This document shows positions 1-12,378 of a stretch of DNA of 64,000 nucleotides, piece by piece; the first letter of the stretch is position 1, and each line of letters starts with the position of its first letter. The DNA lies in contig CP136069.1 of the NCBI GenBank assembly GCA_032622095.1, positions 157,035,043 to 157,099,042 on the forward strand, in the 5' to 3' direction. The stretch is from Siphonodentalium dalli. Lineage: Eukaryota > Mollusca > Scaphopoda > Gadilida > Siphonodentaliidae. Under the pieces are notes generated by a model, which worked only from the letters and a program-made list of their open reading frames with translations, was not told where the DNA came from and searched no databases. The translations under genes and the position numbers were made by a program.

Positions 1-880
1 CATCACCTCTGGTCGGCGCTTTGGCAACAGTGATAAGCCTCTGAAACAAGAGTTGTGGGTCGATGTGTACAACGTCGAGAGACGGAGCACTCATTATTAT
101 TGCTTATATATTTATTGTATGCCTCCTATGTGGAGAAGAGTATATACAGAAAGGTGACAATATAAATTAATATATATACATGTACATGGTTATAACAACG
201 TCGTTGACAACACACCAACACAGAGTTGCGGTATATGGTTTTAAAGTAGCCATATGCGTGTGAGCGAGAGTGCATGTCTATAATGTAGCAGTTATGATAT
301 GCGAGTGCTATTCGATAATATGGCGAGTATTTATGACAATATATTATACTATCTACACTAATATGAAATTGAGTTCCCACGAATAAAACGACACATGGTG
401 AGCAGGTAAGTTGATGAGTCGAGAATAATAACCTCCATTTGATGCAATACTTCGTCGGGAGGGTTAACGACCTCTGACCCAAGAAGAAAAGCACATAGTG
501 TAGAGTCGCTGATTGTGTCAAGATATAAGTACGTTGCTATTCCAAAGTGGTTAAGTATGTGGTCGAAATAACCATTCCTCGTGCAAGTGATGTGATCGGA
601 AGTGCAGTAGCGCATCACATGCAGAAGTTCGTTGTCATAGCACCTCTGACAAGCGTAACACACAAGGTTGTTTTTGTATGTCGTTTTGTTCAAAAGGAGT
701 CCGAGATTTTTCAACTTTTAATCATAATGAGGGAATTTTCTAAGTAATACCCATATATTCCAGCTTGCTGATGGATTTGAGTGTATCGTCTGGAATGTTT
801 TCAGTTTTGTGTCTCCGGAAACTGAAGCTAGCCAATCTCTCTCGTAACTTTCCCTCCCATGTTCATAACGATCTTCTTGC
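1..880. other. No recognisable gene
   Basis: AT-rich DNA with short open frames on both strands. None shows a domain, a plausible exon pattern or similarity to other sequence in this window. The sequence changes character at 881, where the large fold-back begins. I see nothing further here. Confidence 0.5.
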
Positions 881-3174
881 TATTAGTCCATTGCATTGAT
901 GAGTCTCAAACCTCAAACTAATTGCAATACAATGTTTCTTAGCAGGAATAAGTCTATTAACCAATTATAAACAACATACTAAAAATAAAAAAGGATCAAG
1001 AAAGGCGAAATTGATAAATTTTGTGAAATAAATTTAGTAAAATTTAGTAAAATACCCATTTTTATAAAAAACTTCATTTCACATGTCCTTCCATTTAAAT
1101 ATCCATTTTGTTGAGTACACAATCCTGATTACAGAACATAAAACATTTTCCAGATACGTTGAGAATTTTTCGAGTTATGTGCCTCCAAAATTGGGAGTTT
1201 GTCTAATTTCGGAGCCTCAATTTCTGAAGAATTAGCTAAAATCCATATCTTAGGGTCTAGTATTTTAAAAACTAGAGAACAATATCTTACTGTTGTATTA
1301 GTTACCTCACTATATTGTGCACAAAAAATGATCTATTTATGCATCTATTATCGAGAAGACAAAAATATTCTTAAACAAAATGTGTGTTCCATTGTATGGA
1401 CTTAGCCAAATTTGCCTTGTGACACAGAACTGGTGTGATGAAATACCATATTTGAGGTCATACAACTCAATAAATTGATATCCATATGCCCTGTATTTCT
1501 CAAAACCTCTTACGTATACTAGGTTAAATGCACTGTGCTGGAATTGCTAAACACATAAGTGCCATAATCAATGTATGGCCCTATGAATCCTTTGTATTGA
1601 CTCTTTTCCAAAAATGCCATTTTGGACTGTTTTGTGGTGTTTTGTCCATTTTAAAGTTTTTTTTGTGCACAAATAGTAAACAACAATGAATACAATTAGT
1701 GTTTAATGTGTAAAATCATTTGAACGTTCCTCCTAAAACACGTAGTGATGGAAAAAATATGATTACATTGGTTATGCCAATCAACAGTCACTGGATTTCA
1801 CATATTTTTCAAGAAACTGACTCCAAATTGAATGTTGATAATGGGGTAGGTGAAATCACAAAGGCTATGATCTTGTCACCATATTCTAGTCATTGGAGAC
1901 AAAGGGTTGTTTTATTTCAGTTTGTGCAGATTATTCTTGCATGGTAAGCAGTTTAGTACTTTAATAATTATTAGATGTTCATTTAGAACTTTATCAGCAT
2001 GTTATATAGAACCAGCCCGAAATAATGATTCGCCATTTCGCCATTGAGTCACAACAAAAAGGATCGTAGCTCTAAATATGAACATCAAAACAGGAAGCAG
2101 TTTACTCTGTATGAAAGAATAAGGTTTGTAGGAGCTGGTGGTGTTAAAGTTTTATGCATCAAGGTCCATATTTTCTAGATTTTGTCAATATGGTTTCCCC
2201 TACCCCATTTTTCAGATATTCAAATTTGGCATCAGTTTCCAGAACAATTAGTGAAATTCAGTGACATTCATTGACATATCCAACACAAGGCATTTATTTC
2301 AAAACTAAAGTGTTTCAGGAGGAAAGTTCAAATTATTTTGCACATTAAACATACATTGTTTTTACAATTTATACACAAAAACCTTTAAAAATGAACAAAA
2401 AACGCCGCAAAATGGAATTTTTAGATGAGTAAATTCTAAAGATTCATAGGGCCATAATTTGATTTTCTACACCATGATTTGGGAAATTCCTTTACAATGT
2501 GTTTAACGATGTATACTTAAGTGATTATGAGAAAGACAGGGAATATAGATATTTAATTATTGATTTGTATGACATCAAATATGCGATTTCATCACGCATG
2601 TGCTGGACCACAGGCAAATTTGGCTGTCCATACAATGGTGGAACACACATTTTGTTTAAGAATATTTTTGTCCTCTCAATCATAGATGCATAAAGAAATC
2701 ATATTTTGTGCACAACCAAGAGAGGAAATGACCAAAACAACAAGGAATCCCTTCATTTTTTCTTTATTTTTTAAAATACAAGACCATAAAAAATGGATTT
2801 TAACTAATTTTGAGAAATTGAGACTCCGAAATTAGACAAACTCCAAATTTTGGAGGCACATAACTTGAAAAATACTGAACGTATCTAGGAAAGGTTTTAT
2901 ATTCTGTAATCAGGGTTGTGCACTCTACAAAATGGATATATAAATGGAAGGACATGTGAAAGGAAGTTTTTTATAAACATCCTTAAAAAGCTATAAAATG
3001 AGTATTTTACCAAATTTAGACAAATTTATTTCACAAAATTCATCAATTTCGCATTTCTTGATTCTTGTTGATTTTTAGTATATTATTTGTGATGGGTTAA
3101 GGTACTTATTCCCACTGAGAAACTTTGTGTTGCAATTATTTTGAGGTGAAACCATAAATGCACTGGACTAAATA
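881..3174. repeat. 2.3-kb fold-back palindrome (unclassified DNA element)
   Basis: Two arms of roughly 1 kb are inverted copies of each other around a centre near 2,028. The outermost match is TATTAGTCCATTGCATT at 881 against the reverse complement of TGCACTGGACTAAATA ending at 3174. Good inner matches include 1009-1160 against 2878-3050 and 1180-1230 against 2810-2860. The arms are imperfect, with substitutions and small indels, so the element is not recent. The short open frames inside (near 1199-1405 and 2499-2693) lie in opposite arms and mirror one another, so I treat them as noncoding. No transposase is visible and no clear target duplication was found. It could be a fold-back transposon or a MITE that duplicated in inverted orientation. 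Confidence 0.8.
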
Positions 3175-4430
3175 CAGTAGATCAGAATCGAGCCACAAAA
3201 GGGAGAATGTACATGTAGACAGCAGTGGAACGATACGTTTTATCTTTGGGGCGATAGGCCTTTTCCAGCAGATTTAGTGCATTTTGTGATAGCCAACTTC
3301 GCAAGAAATCCTCGATCAATTCGAAGGCGTTATAGGCATTGCTGTTGACGTACCAGTATAAGATCGAACGGAAGCAGAACATGACAATAATATAATCTAA
3401 TCAAAGTGATGGATGTTGCTGCAAAAACGGCTTGCATAGTATTCAACTGATTGAAATGCCAAATCAAACAAAAAGAGCATTCAATCCTTCGGGGTGACTT
3501 ACACTGACGAGTGTTCTCGTCCATACAGCACAAAGATTGATTTTCTTCAAAAGATGCCACACCCACACAAACAAGAAAGATGTACAAGAATTTATATCTT
3601 TCATCATTCATCGACAACCTCGCCCACAAATCAGTACCACTTTGGGATTTCCTAGAGAAAGACGTACCAGTCATGTGGAAGGAACCAAAGGTGTTTTGAC
3701 AAAACAACTCTTCAATATTTATCATATATAACTATAAGTTAAACGATATAGGCCACCTGACTGGAGACACTGAAACGCATTTACCAAGTCTACAATTATT
3801 CTAACCCCGATTGTATATACTGCTCCGACTGAAACTTTTCAGTTTAAATCTAATAACATATTCGGGGTTATCGAAAATATATACTCATAAAATGACAATC
3901 GCAAACTTTCAAAATTGATTGTGCGAATTTGTCATAGCTTCCGACAAAATCGCCTTTGATATCACTCACATGCAAGCCTTGTATGTTTCTCCAACATCTA
4001 CAGATAGTTGCAATGTCGTTTTCTGTTAAAACAAGGACGTCGATAATGTATCCTTGAACTACATCAGTTACTTGTATGGAAATAATGAAAACTAACATCG
4101 ACAATTGGTTGTATAAGAACAACATCTGGTCTATACAGCCACGGACACATTTCCATTGGTGTGTCTTTACAAAATTAAATTGCCGGTTGATCTACCCTGA
4201 GATTTTATATGCATGTAATGCCCTTTGATCAGTATTCTGCCATAATTATTTGCAAAATTGCACATTGTTAGCTCAACTTCACTTTGTAAAGTTTGAGCCA
4301 CGTGGAATATTCCAAAGTTTGAGCTACAAAAAGAAAATGTGTTTTCTCTCAACAGACACGAAGGAATGAAACTTTAAATGCGCATATTCAATCTTTAAAT
4401 GCGATAAATACAATCGGAAGCGGGAAAAGT
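3175..4430. other. No recognisable gene; possible 5' region of the LINE
   Basis: Open frames up to about 130 codons occur here on both strands but carry no motif I recognise. The 3' end lies directly upstream of LINE ORF1 and may include its 5' untranslated region; the LINE 5' boundary cannot be placed from one copy. The phrase 'aaagtttgagccacgtg' near 4290 recurs near 11285, so a dispersed repeat fragment is present. Confidence 0.4.
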
Positions 4431-4523
4431 GGCAAACAGTTCCTAAAACAGTTGTCTTTTCGAACGAATGTACGATTCAAGAACCAGCGTGTTGCACGAA
4501 ATTAGGAAAGTGAAACAGCAAAC

Positions 4524-5956
4524 ATGTTGGTCGAAACGAGGTCAAATAAACAAGAAAAACTTGACGATTTCGACGATATCAGCAAATGTTTCATCAATCT
4601 ACATGCTAGAATAGCAAATAGACTAGATAACGTGGAGCAAAACGTCCAGAATCTCTCATTAAAAGTGGAGAAAATCGAAATCTGTGAAAATGAAAGATTT
4701 AGAAGAAACTACAATCCCGGAAATGGAAGAAAAAGTGAACACTCAGTCAGGTAAAGTTGATGAAGTTTCTAGAAGTGTTGACTTCACATTTGATCAGTTG
4801 TCAGACAAAATTGATGAATGTTTATTGGCACAGCAACATTTTGAACAAACGATAACAGAGTTGACAAATCGCCAAGTTGAGACGAAATCCTCTCTTATAA
4901 AACTGGACATGTGGGGCCGTAAATGGAATCTAACAATCCGAGGTATTCCAGACTCAAGGAATGAAACACATTCACAACAGGTATAAAAGTTATACAATTC
5001 TTCACAACAAACCTGAACATTCTGAAGAAAGAACAGGCGAGATATATTTCTCAGCATGTCATAGGTTGCCGACTGGAGACGATTCATCCCCAAATGTAAT
5101 AGTTCGTTTTGCGTCACTTCTTGACCGAGATCTTGTGCTAACAAAGGCAACAAAACTTAAACCAGGTTCAAAACTCAGTGTTTCAGTGGACCTTCCTCCT
5201 ACTATTTCAAAACTTCGAGGACAACTTCTCAAGCAAAGGGCGGAACTACCTCCGGAGGAGAAGAAAAAAACCCAGGATTTAGTATCTTAGAAAGAACCCT
5301 TGTAAAACTTTCACCAAAATATTCGGCATCAACTTGAGAAACACTAAGCATGTATTGCTGCCAGAAACTTTAAAGGCACGTGAGGCCTTAGTTGTCGAAA
5401 ATATTCATATTTGTTCTAATCACCGTAAACAGAAAAACATTAAAACGCATACAGTTTCGTTCATATATACCATGACCATCACGTAAACAGCATGTTATCA
5501 TAAAGACCTACTATATTTTACCTAAGCAAGAGCCTGAGTGTGTTACAGAAGACAGCACAATGCTACTGGCTAATCACACACAAATGGCATGAACGCTCTT
5601 TATTAGCTCCATATCAGGAATTCACCAACAAAGAACGCTCTTTATGTTTACCATCATAATATAAACAAACACCAGAAAAGTAACTTTTTATGCTTTTGTT
5701 TACATAACAATGGTCAAACATTTGACAATAACATACTGTTTATGCGATATTTCTTATTTGTATACGGACAAAGTCTGTCTACATTTTGATGTTCTTTCTG
5801 TTTGTGGCGGTTTTTGACGGGTGGAAATATTTTCACAGGATACCCACCGCCAAGGCCAACCGTACCTTTAAACAGAGAGAACTGTTAGTACGTGGGACTG
5901 AAGAGATACCAGATCTAGGAACCCCATTGGACTTCAGCTATATAGTTCTTCTCTGA
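4524..5956 (+). pseudogene. LINE ORF1 (L1-type RNA-binding protein), frameshifted and interrupted
   Basis: The reading frame starts at an ATG (MLVETRSNKQEK) and shifts frame near 4700 and again near 4975. The N-terminal third is a predicted coiled coil with heptad-like hydrophobic spacing (DNVEQNVQNLSLKVEKIE). It is followed by an RRM-like segment whose first strand is WNLTIRGIPDS and whose later part reads FSACHRL...NVIVRFAS. This order (coiled coil, RRM, basic C-terminal domain) is that of L1 ORF1p, a trimeric nucleic-acid chaperone that packages the element RNA. A TTAA element occupies 5374-5867; when one copy of TTAA plus the insert is ignored, the frame runs on from LLPETL into a C-terminal tail ending LDFSYIVLL at the TGA at 5954-5956. 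Not functional as it stands. Confidence 0.75.
5374..5867. mobile_element. 494-bp TTAA-flanked MITE, family AGGCACGTGAGGCC
   Basis: Flanked by TTAA at 5370-5373 and 5868-5871. The left end begins AGGCACGTGAGGCCTT; the right end, reverse complemented, begins AGGTACGGTTGGCCTTG, giving an imperfect terminal inverted repeat. It lies inside LINE ORF1, and the coding frame on the two sides joins without shift, which confirms the boundaries. There is no coding capacity. Two inverted-sense copies of a GAACGCTCTTTAT motif lie at about 5591 and 5632; the same motif recurs at 53.9-54.3 kb. A TTAA target points to piggyBac-like or Kolobok-like transposition. Confidence 0.8.
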
Positions 5957-6099
5957 AGTGAAAATATGTGCAATTATTAAAATATTTGATGACCAAATTG
6001 ATTTATTTTCAGGAAGAATTTAAATATATGTTTATAAAATGAATCTATTTAATTTCAATACTGCTCTATAAAAGGCTCAGAATTCAAAATTTGATATTG

Positions 6100-6205
6100 A
6101 CCCTTCTACGACTGGAGGCTCTGGAGCTTCTTGAAATTTTACGCAAACCCTGTGCCAAAACATTCTTTTATATACGTGAGTCCCCCAATGGGGACGAGAG
6201 AAAAC
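6100..6205. repeat. Decayed copy of the shared hairpin repeat and its TTAA-family end
   Basis: The stretch 'ctggagcttcttgaaattttacgcaaaccctg' (split here: CTGGAGCTTCTTG then AAATTTTACGCAAACCCTG) followed by GCCAAAACATTCTTTTATA resembles the 61.78-kb and 49.9-kb copies, in which CCTGTGCC leads into the hairpin. The second hairpin arm is lost. It sits in the ORF1-ORF2 spacer of the LINE. Confidence 0.55.
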
Positions 6206-6603
6206 TTATAGCAATCTTTGCAACCAATTACAAATACTCCTCAACTCTCAGATGCATTTATTAATCAATTGTGAGAGAATTAATACACAATTATAACATT
6301 AAAGTGTAAACCAATTGGAGCTCAGCTTCCTTAAATGGACATCCAAGGCTTTAAGGGAAAGGAAAATATTTTCATACAAGTAAATATGCTGACAATCATA
6401 AGCATGATTATCCTCTCTCTCTCTCCTTGTTTGTCAACGAATAAATGAAGAGTGCACAAGCTTAAGTGGGTACGGTGGGATGTCATTTGTTATGGTTTAT
6501 AAAAAAATTGATCTCAACTATTTTAATTATGTGCATGACTTATGTTTTATTATAAAGAGTGTTGTATCTCATCTAGATAATATCATAGAAAGAATCATCA
6601 AAA

Positions 6604-9600
6604 ATGCCTGATATTCATATTGGAGCTTTAAATTATCGTGGGTTAGCATCAAATCAGCTGAAAAGAAGGGATATATTTAACCGATGTAGAGAAAAATTTG
6701 ATATAACTCTACTTGTAGACACACATTCTTGCAAAGAAATTGAAAACAAGTGGAAATATGAGTGGGATTTATCAAGCCTTCTTCTCCTCTTTCTCTAGTT
6801 CTAAGAGAGGTGTAGCCATACTAATCCGGAATACTCTACAATACAAGATTCATAATCTAATTACAGACCAGCATGGTAATTTCATTATTTTAGAAGACCA
6901 GAGATTGAGTATATGTGCTCTCTATGGTCCAAACGATGATAAACCATCATTCTTTGAGAGCATTTTTTCAAAATTAGAAGAAATAGAAAATACTTCAATA
7001 CTAATAGCCGGAGACTGGAATGTACCACAAAATTATGAAATAGATACAGTCAATTACAAACAGAGGAATAACACAAAATCAAATGAAATAAATTTTGGCA
7101 AAATAGATTGGACTTGCATGACGTGTGGAGGCTTGAAAACCCCAAATGCTCAACGTTACACTTGGAGGGGCCCAGGAAGAAAGATGGCACGTCTTGACTA
7201 CTTCCTGGTCTCCTCAGATTTGCAACCTTTTGTTGTTAAATCTGAAATATTAATAAGCTACAAATCAGATCATAGTCCAGTAAGCCTGAATCTCCAATTT
7301 CATTGTCATCCAAGAGGAAGAGGCACATGGAAATTCAATAATAGTCTTTTAAGAGATCAGCAGTATATAGACATAGTAAAACAAACAATATCAAGTGTAG
7401 TAGATCAGTACAGCAGTCACGCGGAAACTGGTAGCAAGGATTCTGACTCTTTCACTAAAAATGACCAACTTTTTGGGGAAACCCTGAAAATAATGATAAG
7501 AGGGGAAACTATAGCATATTCTTCCAAAAAAAATCAAAACCAAATAGAAAAATGCTTAGAAAACAGATTAAAGGTACTCAACCCGATAAAACTCCTCTCA
7601 ATTACTATTTCAATGGCTTCGGGGGTCAAAAATATTTGATTCGAGTCGAGGAAGTCACCCATCAAAGCTCACATTTGTTAGATATCGATTTTAGAAATCT
7701 ATTATTTTTCATTATCGGGAATACTATCTGGCCCAGAACTCAGTCAAAATTGCGTTAAAATTACCACTTGATTTTAGAGTTATTCACCCTTGTCTGTTTG
7801 AATAGATTTGGAGTACACATCCAGAGCAGATTACGGCAGTTATTAGTACTGATCTCGAGAACATAACAAATTTGAAAAATCAATATCTAATAACTCTGAG
7901 CTTTGTTTGATGGGTTCCTCGACTCGAATCAAATATTTTTTACCCCCAAAGCCAAAGAAATAGTAATATAGGACCCTCTGATCGGATTGTTGTTGTTGGA
8001 ATCTGTTGAGATGGGGACCCTCTTTACGGGTTGAGTATCTTTAACTAACCTTTATGAAACCTTAGATAAAGGAGACTACTCAGTAGCAGAAGAGATAGAA
8101 AAAGTTAAAACAGATCTAAACAATCACAGAAATAAAAAAATTCAAGGTATTATCACTCGCACAAAAGCTAGGTGGAAAGTTGAAGGTGAAAAGTCAACAA
8201 ATTATTTTTGTAATTTGGATAAGAGAAGTTACACTGAAAAATCAATTCCAAAATTGATAAAAAGCGATGGAACGGAAACAGATAACTTCGCAGAAATACT
8301 AGAGGAACAACATCACTTTTACAATGATTTATATAGCTCAAAATTAAAACCAGATAAAAATCTAAATGAAGACATTTTTTGGGATGAAAATAATCCATTC
8401 ATAAGATTACTAGAAGAAGAAGAGTCAGAATCTATGGAGGGCTGCCTGACTGATCAGGAATGTTATACATCATTGAAAAACATGAAAAATAATAAATCCC
8501 CTGGGTCAGATGGATACACAGTTGAATTCTATAAATTCTTCTGGAAAAACTTAAGAAAATATGTGATCAATTCATTAAACTGTGGTTTTAGATCACAAAT
8601 GCTCTCAGTGACATAGCGATGTGGGATAATAACATGTATCCCAAAACAAAATAAACCTAGAATTTATATTAAAAATTGGAGACCAATCTCATTATTAAAT
8701 GTGGATGCCAAAATAGGATCCTCAGTAATCGCAAATCGAATAAAAAAAGCTCTACCTAATTTAATAACCGATACACAACTTGGTTTCCTTTCTGGGCGAT
8801 ACATAGGAGAATCTACTAGACTCATTTTTGATTTGCTAAATAGGTGTGACCGTGATAATATTCCAGGAACCCTCACAATACTGGACTTTGAAAAAGCATT
8901 TGATTGCCTAGAATGGAATTTTATAGCCAAATGCCTTAAATTCTTTAAATTCGGGCCAGATATAGTGAAATGGATTGAAACATTCTACAAAGACATATTC
9001 AGTTATGTTATAAATAATGGAAATCTATCAGACAGAATAAATATTTCTAGAGGAGTGAGGCAGGGTGGCCCATTAACTCCATATTTATTCATATTAGCAG
9101 TTGAAATTCTCAGCGCTGCACTCAAGTATAACCCAGATATTAAAGGGATAAAACTGAACGATTCGGAATTTATCTTAACCCAGTATGCTGATGACCTAAC
9201 CCTCTTCCTCCAGGATGACATTCACTCTCTTAATACTGCCTTTAAACTCATAAGTGATTTCACCAAAATTTCAGGTTTGAAATAAACTTCGAAAAAACTC
9301 AGGTTATTTGGATTGGATCGAAACGGGGCTGTGGTGAGGAACTGAATACTGATGTGCAAGCGGAATGGAACCATAATAGCTCAGTAACGATATTGGGTAT
9401 AAAGTTTGATCTTTTTGGGGAAAGCTATGTCGAAAAAAAACTATGTGGACAAAGTTCATAGTACAGAAAAATTACTAAATGATTGGTCTTTTAGACAACT
9501 CAGTCTTATAGGTAAAACTACGGTTATAAAAACATTGGCACTCCCTATTCTCACACACTGCTTAACAGTACTTACATCACCATCGCAGAACATCAAGAAT

Positions 9601-10916
9601 AGAATACAAAAAATCTTTTTTGAATTTATTTGGTCTGGAAAACCTGACAAAATTAAGCGCAGTGTTCTGATCAACAATAAGGAAGAAGGTGGGTTAAATT
9701 TCCCCCATCTAGACTCGTATGAAAAAGCACGAAAAATGTCATGGATTAAAAAAGTCATTGTTCCTTCATTAACAATTGGGTGGAAGACCATATTTTTAGA
9801 TGAGATTGAACAAGTTGGAGGGAACAATATTTGGTTCTTGCGACAGGAGGGGTTAGACTTAGTTAGCAGGAAACTTAACCCATTCTGGAGATGCCTCTTA
9901 CAATTCTGGTCTGCATTAGACCAAAATCACACCACAGCCCCTGCAGAGATACAATCCCAGCCATTACATATGAACAAAAATATACAGATCAATAAAAAAC
10001 CTTTTATTGATAAAAAGTGGATAAAACATGGAGTTTACTTTATAAATGTTAAAGACAGAATTTCCAATTAAACAATCCAACGATCTCCTGGACTATGGGT
10101 GATTCAGGCTTTCTGGAATATAACACATTCTGTCATTTATATGATCTACAAACTCCATTTACCATCTATCATGGAGTACTGAACGCACTCCCCTTGTCCT
10201 GGAAAGCATATGTGAGAGATACTAAGAGAATGAACTCTATAACAACTGAAAAAATTGAGACTGTGCAAAAATCAAATAAAACTTGTAAAACATTTTATCC
10301 ACTCTTCCGATGTATGAATTCAATGAGATCAGAAACTAATGAGAAATATTGGAAGGATCGCTTAGAAAAATATTTCAGTGAAGAAGATTGGAAAACTATT
10401 TACTTAAAGCCTTATCAATTAACTGATGATACAAGTCTTCAAACTTTTCAATATAAAATTATTCAAAATATAATGTATACCAACTCAAAACTATTTAAGT
10501 GTAAACTTTCAGAAACTGAATTGTGTACATTTTGTGGGAATACGAAAGAGACTATTTTACACCTTTTCTTTGAATGCGCAGTCTCAAAGTCAATACTGCT
10601 TGAATTTTAAGACCGTTTAAAAGAGTCTTGTAATATCTCTTCACAATTTACACCAGAATTTGTAATCTTATGTTTTCTGAAAGACAGCTACTGCAATACA
10701 GCAATACTTGATATATATCTTCTTTTATATAAGAGATATATATATTCATGTAAAATGAAGCCTATTAATCCCTCACTCCAAGGATTCTTGGATCGAATCC
10801 GGAATTACAAAGCCATAGAAACTTATTTTCCTGCGAATCCAGATTCGAAGAAAGAAATTTGTTTTCGTGAAAGGTGGAGTATGATAGAAAACTTTCTTAA
10901 ACAACCAGCACTCTAA
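6604..10916 (+). pseudogene. LINE ORF2: endonuclease-reverse transcriptase, L1/Tx1 type, broken
   Basis: ORF2 nicks target DNA and reverse-transcribes element RNA at the nick. The EEP endonuclease opens at MPDIHIGALNYRGLAS and includes GDWNV (about 7010) and the catalytic SDHSPVSL (about 7268). The RT shows WRPISLLN (8670s), LDFEKAFDCLEW (motif A, about 8883), GVRQGGPLTPYLF (about 9053), QYADDLTLFL (motif C, about 9182) and the L1/Tx1-characteristic GGLNFPHLDSYEKA (about 9690). A zinc-knuckle-like C-x2-C-x8-H-x4-C (LCTFCGNTKETILHLFFEC) is near 10525-10580. Lesions: frameshift near 6780, a TTAA element at 7572-8040 (removal of the insert restores the frame exactly), nonsense TAG at 8614, a frameshift near 9280, another near 10065 and an in-frame TAA at 10608, after which the frame reads on to the stop at 10914-10916. 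The length (about 1,270 codons without the insert) matches full-length Tx1/L1 ORF2. Confidence 0.85.
7572..8040. mobile_element. 469-bp TTAA-flanked MITE, family AGRTACTCAACCCG
   Basis: TTAA lies at 7568-7571 and 8041-8044. The ends are AGGTACTCAACCCG and, reverse complemented, AGATACTCAACCCG. Internal palindromic blocks carry 'cgagtcgaggaa' and 'ttcctcgactcg' plus a 'ggcttcgggggt' phrase also present at 11.8, 21.1 and 31.8 kb. It interrupts ORF2 between ENRL and TNLYE; excision at TTAA restores the frame. No coding capacity. Confidence 0.85.
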
Positions 10917-10960
10917 TATGTATAGATTATAAAAAAAGGCGCTTATGCCTCAAAAGTTAA

Positions 10961-11282
10961 ATCCTAAATGGTAATTAATATAGCAAATATATTAAATGAA
11001 TTCTGCATCATACATTTGTATATCACAGTGTAATACACTGTGATATGTTTCTGACCAAATTTACTGAATCCCAAATATGTCCCCTCCAAATGAGACATAC
11101 CCAGACATAAATTAGCATTTTAAAGATTCTACCCCACCATTTAACAAAGAGAGATATAACTCACCCTGGATTATATAAACAAATTAACACATCACTGATT
11201 ATATAATTTATTTGTTTCATGTACTTGAGATGTTATACATGTATATTGAGATCTGAATAACAATTATTAAAAACAAAACAAA
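10961..11282. other. No recognisable feature
   Basis: AT-rich sequence after the LINE 3' end. It contains a short palindrome, TATCACAGTGTAATACACTG followed by TGATA, near 11022-11046 and nothing else I can name. Confidence 0.4.
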
Positions 11283-11600
11283 AGTTTGAGCCACGTGCGT
11301 GTGTGCGTCCTTCAACATTTTCCCTTGGCTCGCCCTACTGGCCGCATTCCTCATCCGATCATCACCAAACTGAATATGGCTCTTCTGGGTGACCTCTAGA
11401 TGGGAGCCATCGACCCCCCCCAAATTCGTTAAAAAACATGGCCGCCAGCAGCCATTTTGGATTTCAAATTTAAATCCATCGGCACACACTGCAGCCCGCA
11501 TTTATTTGAGAAATGTTTTGAAAATTTACAGGCATGTTTTGTAACACATCTAGATGGGAGCTATCGAATTTTAGCGATTTTCGATGAAAAAATATGGCCG
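11283..11600. repeat. Dispersed repeat with 'acatggccgccagcagccat' core
   Basis: The sequence contains phrases such as 'gatgggagccatcga', 'aaacatggccgcc' and 'catcaccaaactgaatatgg'. Related text occurs at about 18035-18190 and 55190-55790, in both orientations. It is noncoding; I read it as a medium-copy dispersed repeat of unknown class. Internally, 'aaaaaacatggccgccagcag' (one base trimmed in other copies) recurs in modified form near 11585. Confidence 0.6.
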
Positions 11601-11639
11601 CCGGCATCCATCTTGAATTTTATTCTTTGCATCCTAAAT

Positions 11640-11716
11640 CCTGGTGGTGGCTGTGGTGGTGTTGGGTGGGGGAGTGGTGGTGGTGGTGGATGTGGTTGTG
11701 GTGGTGTTGTTGTTGC
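11640..11716 (+). repeat. GGT/GTG low-complexity tract
   Basis: A purine-rich run of GGT, GGTGGT and TGTGGT units with a GGGTGGGGG core. Its translation gives a Gly-rich frame on one strand and a Pro-rich frame on the other, both of which I regard as artefacts. Confidence 0.85.
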
Positions 11717-11782
11717 AACTAGATGTCGGGAACGTGAATTCATATTTAACGTTTTAATTCACTGGTTCAGTAATTTAGTTAA

Positions 11783-11993
11783 AGATACATAATCCAATTT
11801 AACGCCCCTAAAATTACTATTTCTTCGGCTTCGGGGGTAAAACAATATTTGAATTGAGTCGAGGAACTCACCCCGATAAGCTCAGATTTATCAGATTTCG
11901 AATTTTTAAATCTGTTATTTTTCACCGCCTGGAATATTTGGCGGCGTGGTAAAAAGTCCGCTCACTTCTTCCAGAAATAGTACAGTCTGATCG
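11783..11993. mobile_element. Decayed TTAA MITE, AGRTACTCAACCCG family
   Basis: TTAA at 11779-11782 precedes AGATACATAATCC, an altered terminal repeat. The diagnostic internal text 'ttactatttcttcggcttcg' follows. The right part retains 'agaaatagta' and 'tctgatcg' in the order seen in the intact 7572-8040 copy and stops at TTAA 11994-11997. Much of the middle is deleted. Confidence 0.6.
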
Positions 11994-12378
11994 TTAAGAC
12001 TCGATTTTGAGGTGAACCTAGAACAAATTGTTGACAAGCTGTTTTTGGTGTCATTTTGTCGGACAGAATCTGGGGAACAATATATCCAAAATCCACTGAA
12101 ATCCGCTATGGGGAAAATTTCTAAAGATATTTGAAATTGGGTTGTATTTATGGCTTTTTTGTGTCAATTTTGCAGTTCCTTATCAGCCCAATCAAACTGA
12201 TGGAAAGAAACGCCCAACCGTGAACAAATTTTGCTGTCAATCAATCATAGGAATCATCATACTCGCTAAACTGCCATGAAACCCCGTTATTATAGGACTT
12301 TTTCGGAAAATATGATATGGTGATTGGTATTGTTGTGAGTATTTATTGGTAACTAGCTGATGTGCCCGACTCTAGTCT

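Larger units (their letters stand above)
4430..10960 (+). mobile_element. L1/Tx1-type LINE, nearly full length, inactive
   Basis: A two-ORF non-LTR retrotransposon: an L1-like ORF1 RNA-binding protein, a spacer, then an ORF2 with apurinic-type endonuclease, reverse transcriptase and a C-terminal Cys/His motif. It is interrupted by two later TTAA-flanked elements (5374-5867 in ORF1 and 7572-8040 in ORF2), which gives a relative age. Several frameshifts and nonsense changes make it non-autonomous now. The spacer 5957-6603 holds a decayed copy of the hairpin repeat (about 6100-6205) and a CT run near 6414. The 3' end lies shortly after the ORF2 stop at 10914-10916, before an A-rich stretch near 10930. 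The boundaries are approximate. Confidence 0.85.

Noticed and set aside
1199-2693. Small plus-strand frames at 1199-1405 and 2499-2693
   Set aside because: They lie in opposite arms of the same fold-back palindrome and are mirror artefacts.
3330-3725. 131-codon minus-strand frame with several Cys residues
   Set aside because: No recognisable motif, no splice context, and it overlaps an equally long plus-strand frame; kept only as unannotated DNA.
11457-11792. Gly-rich frame, and the Pro-rich frame opposite it
   Set aside because: Both come from a GGT/GTG low-complexity tract inside dispersed repeat DNA.
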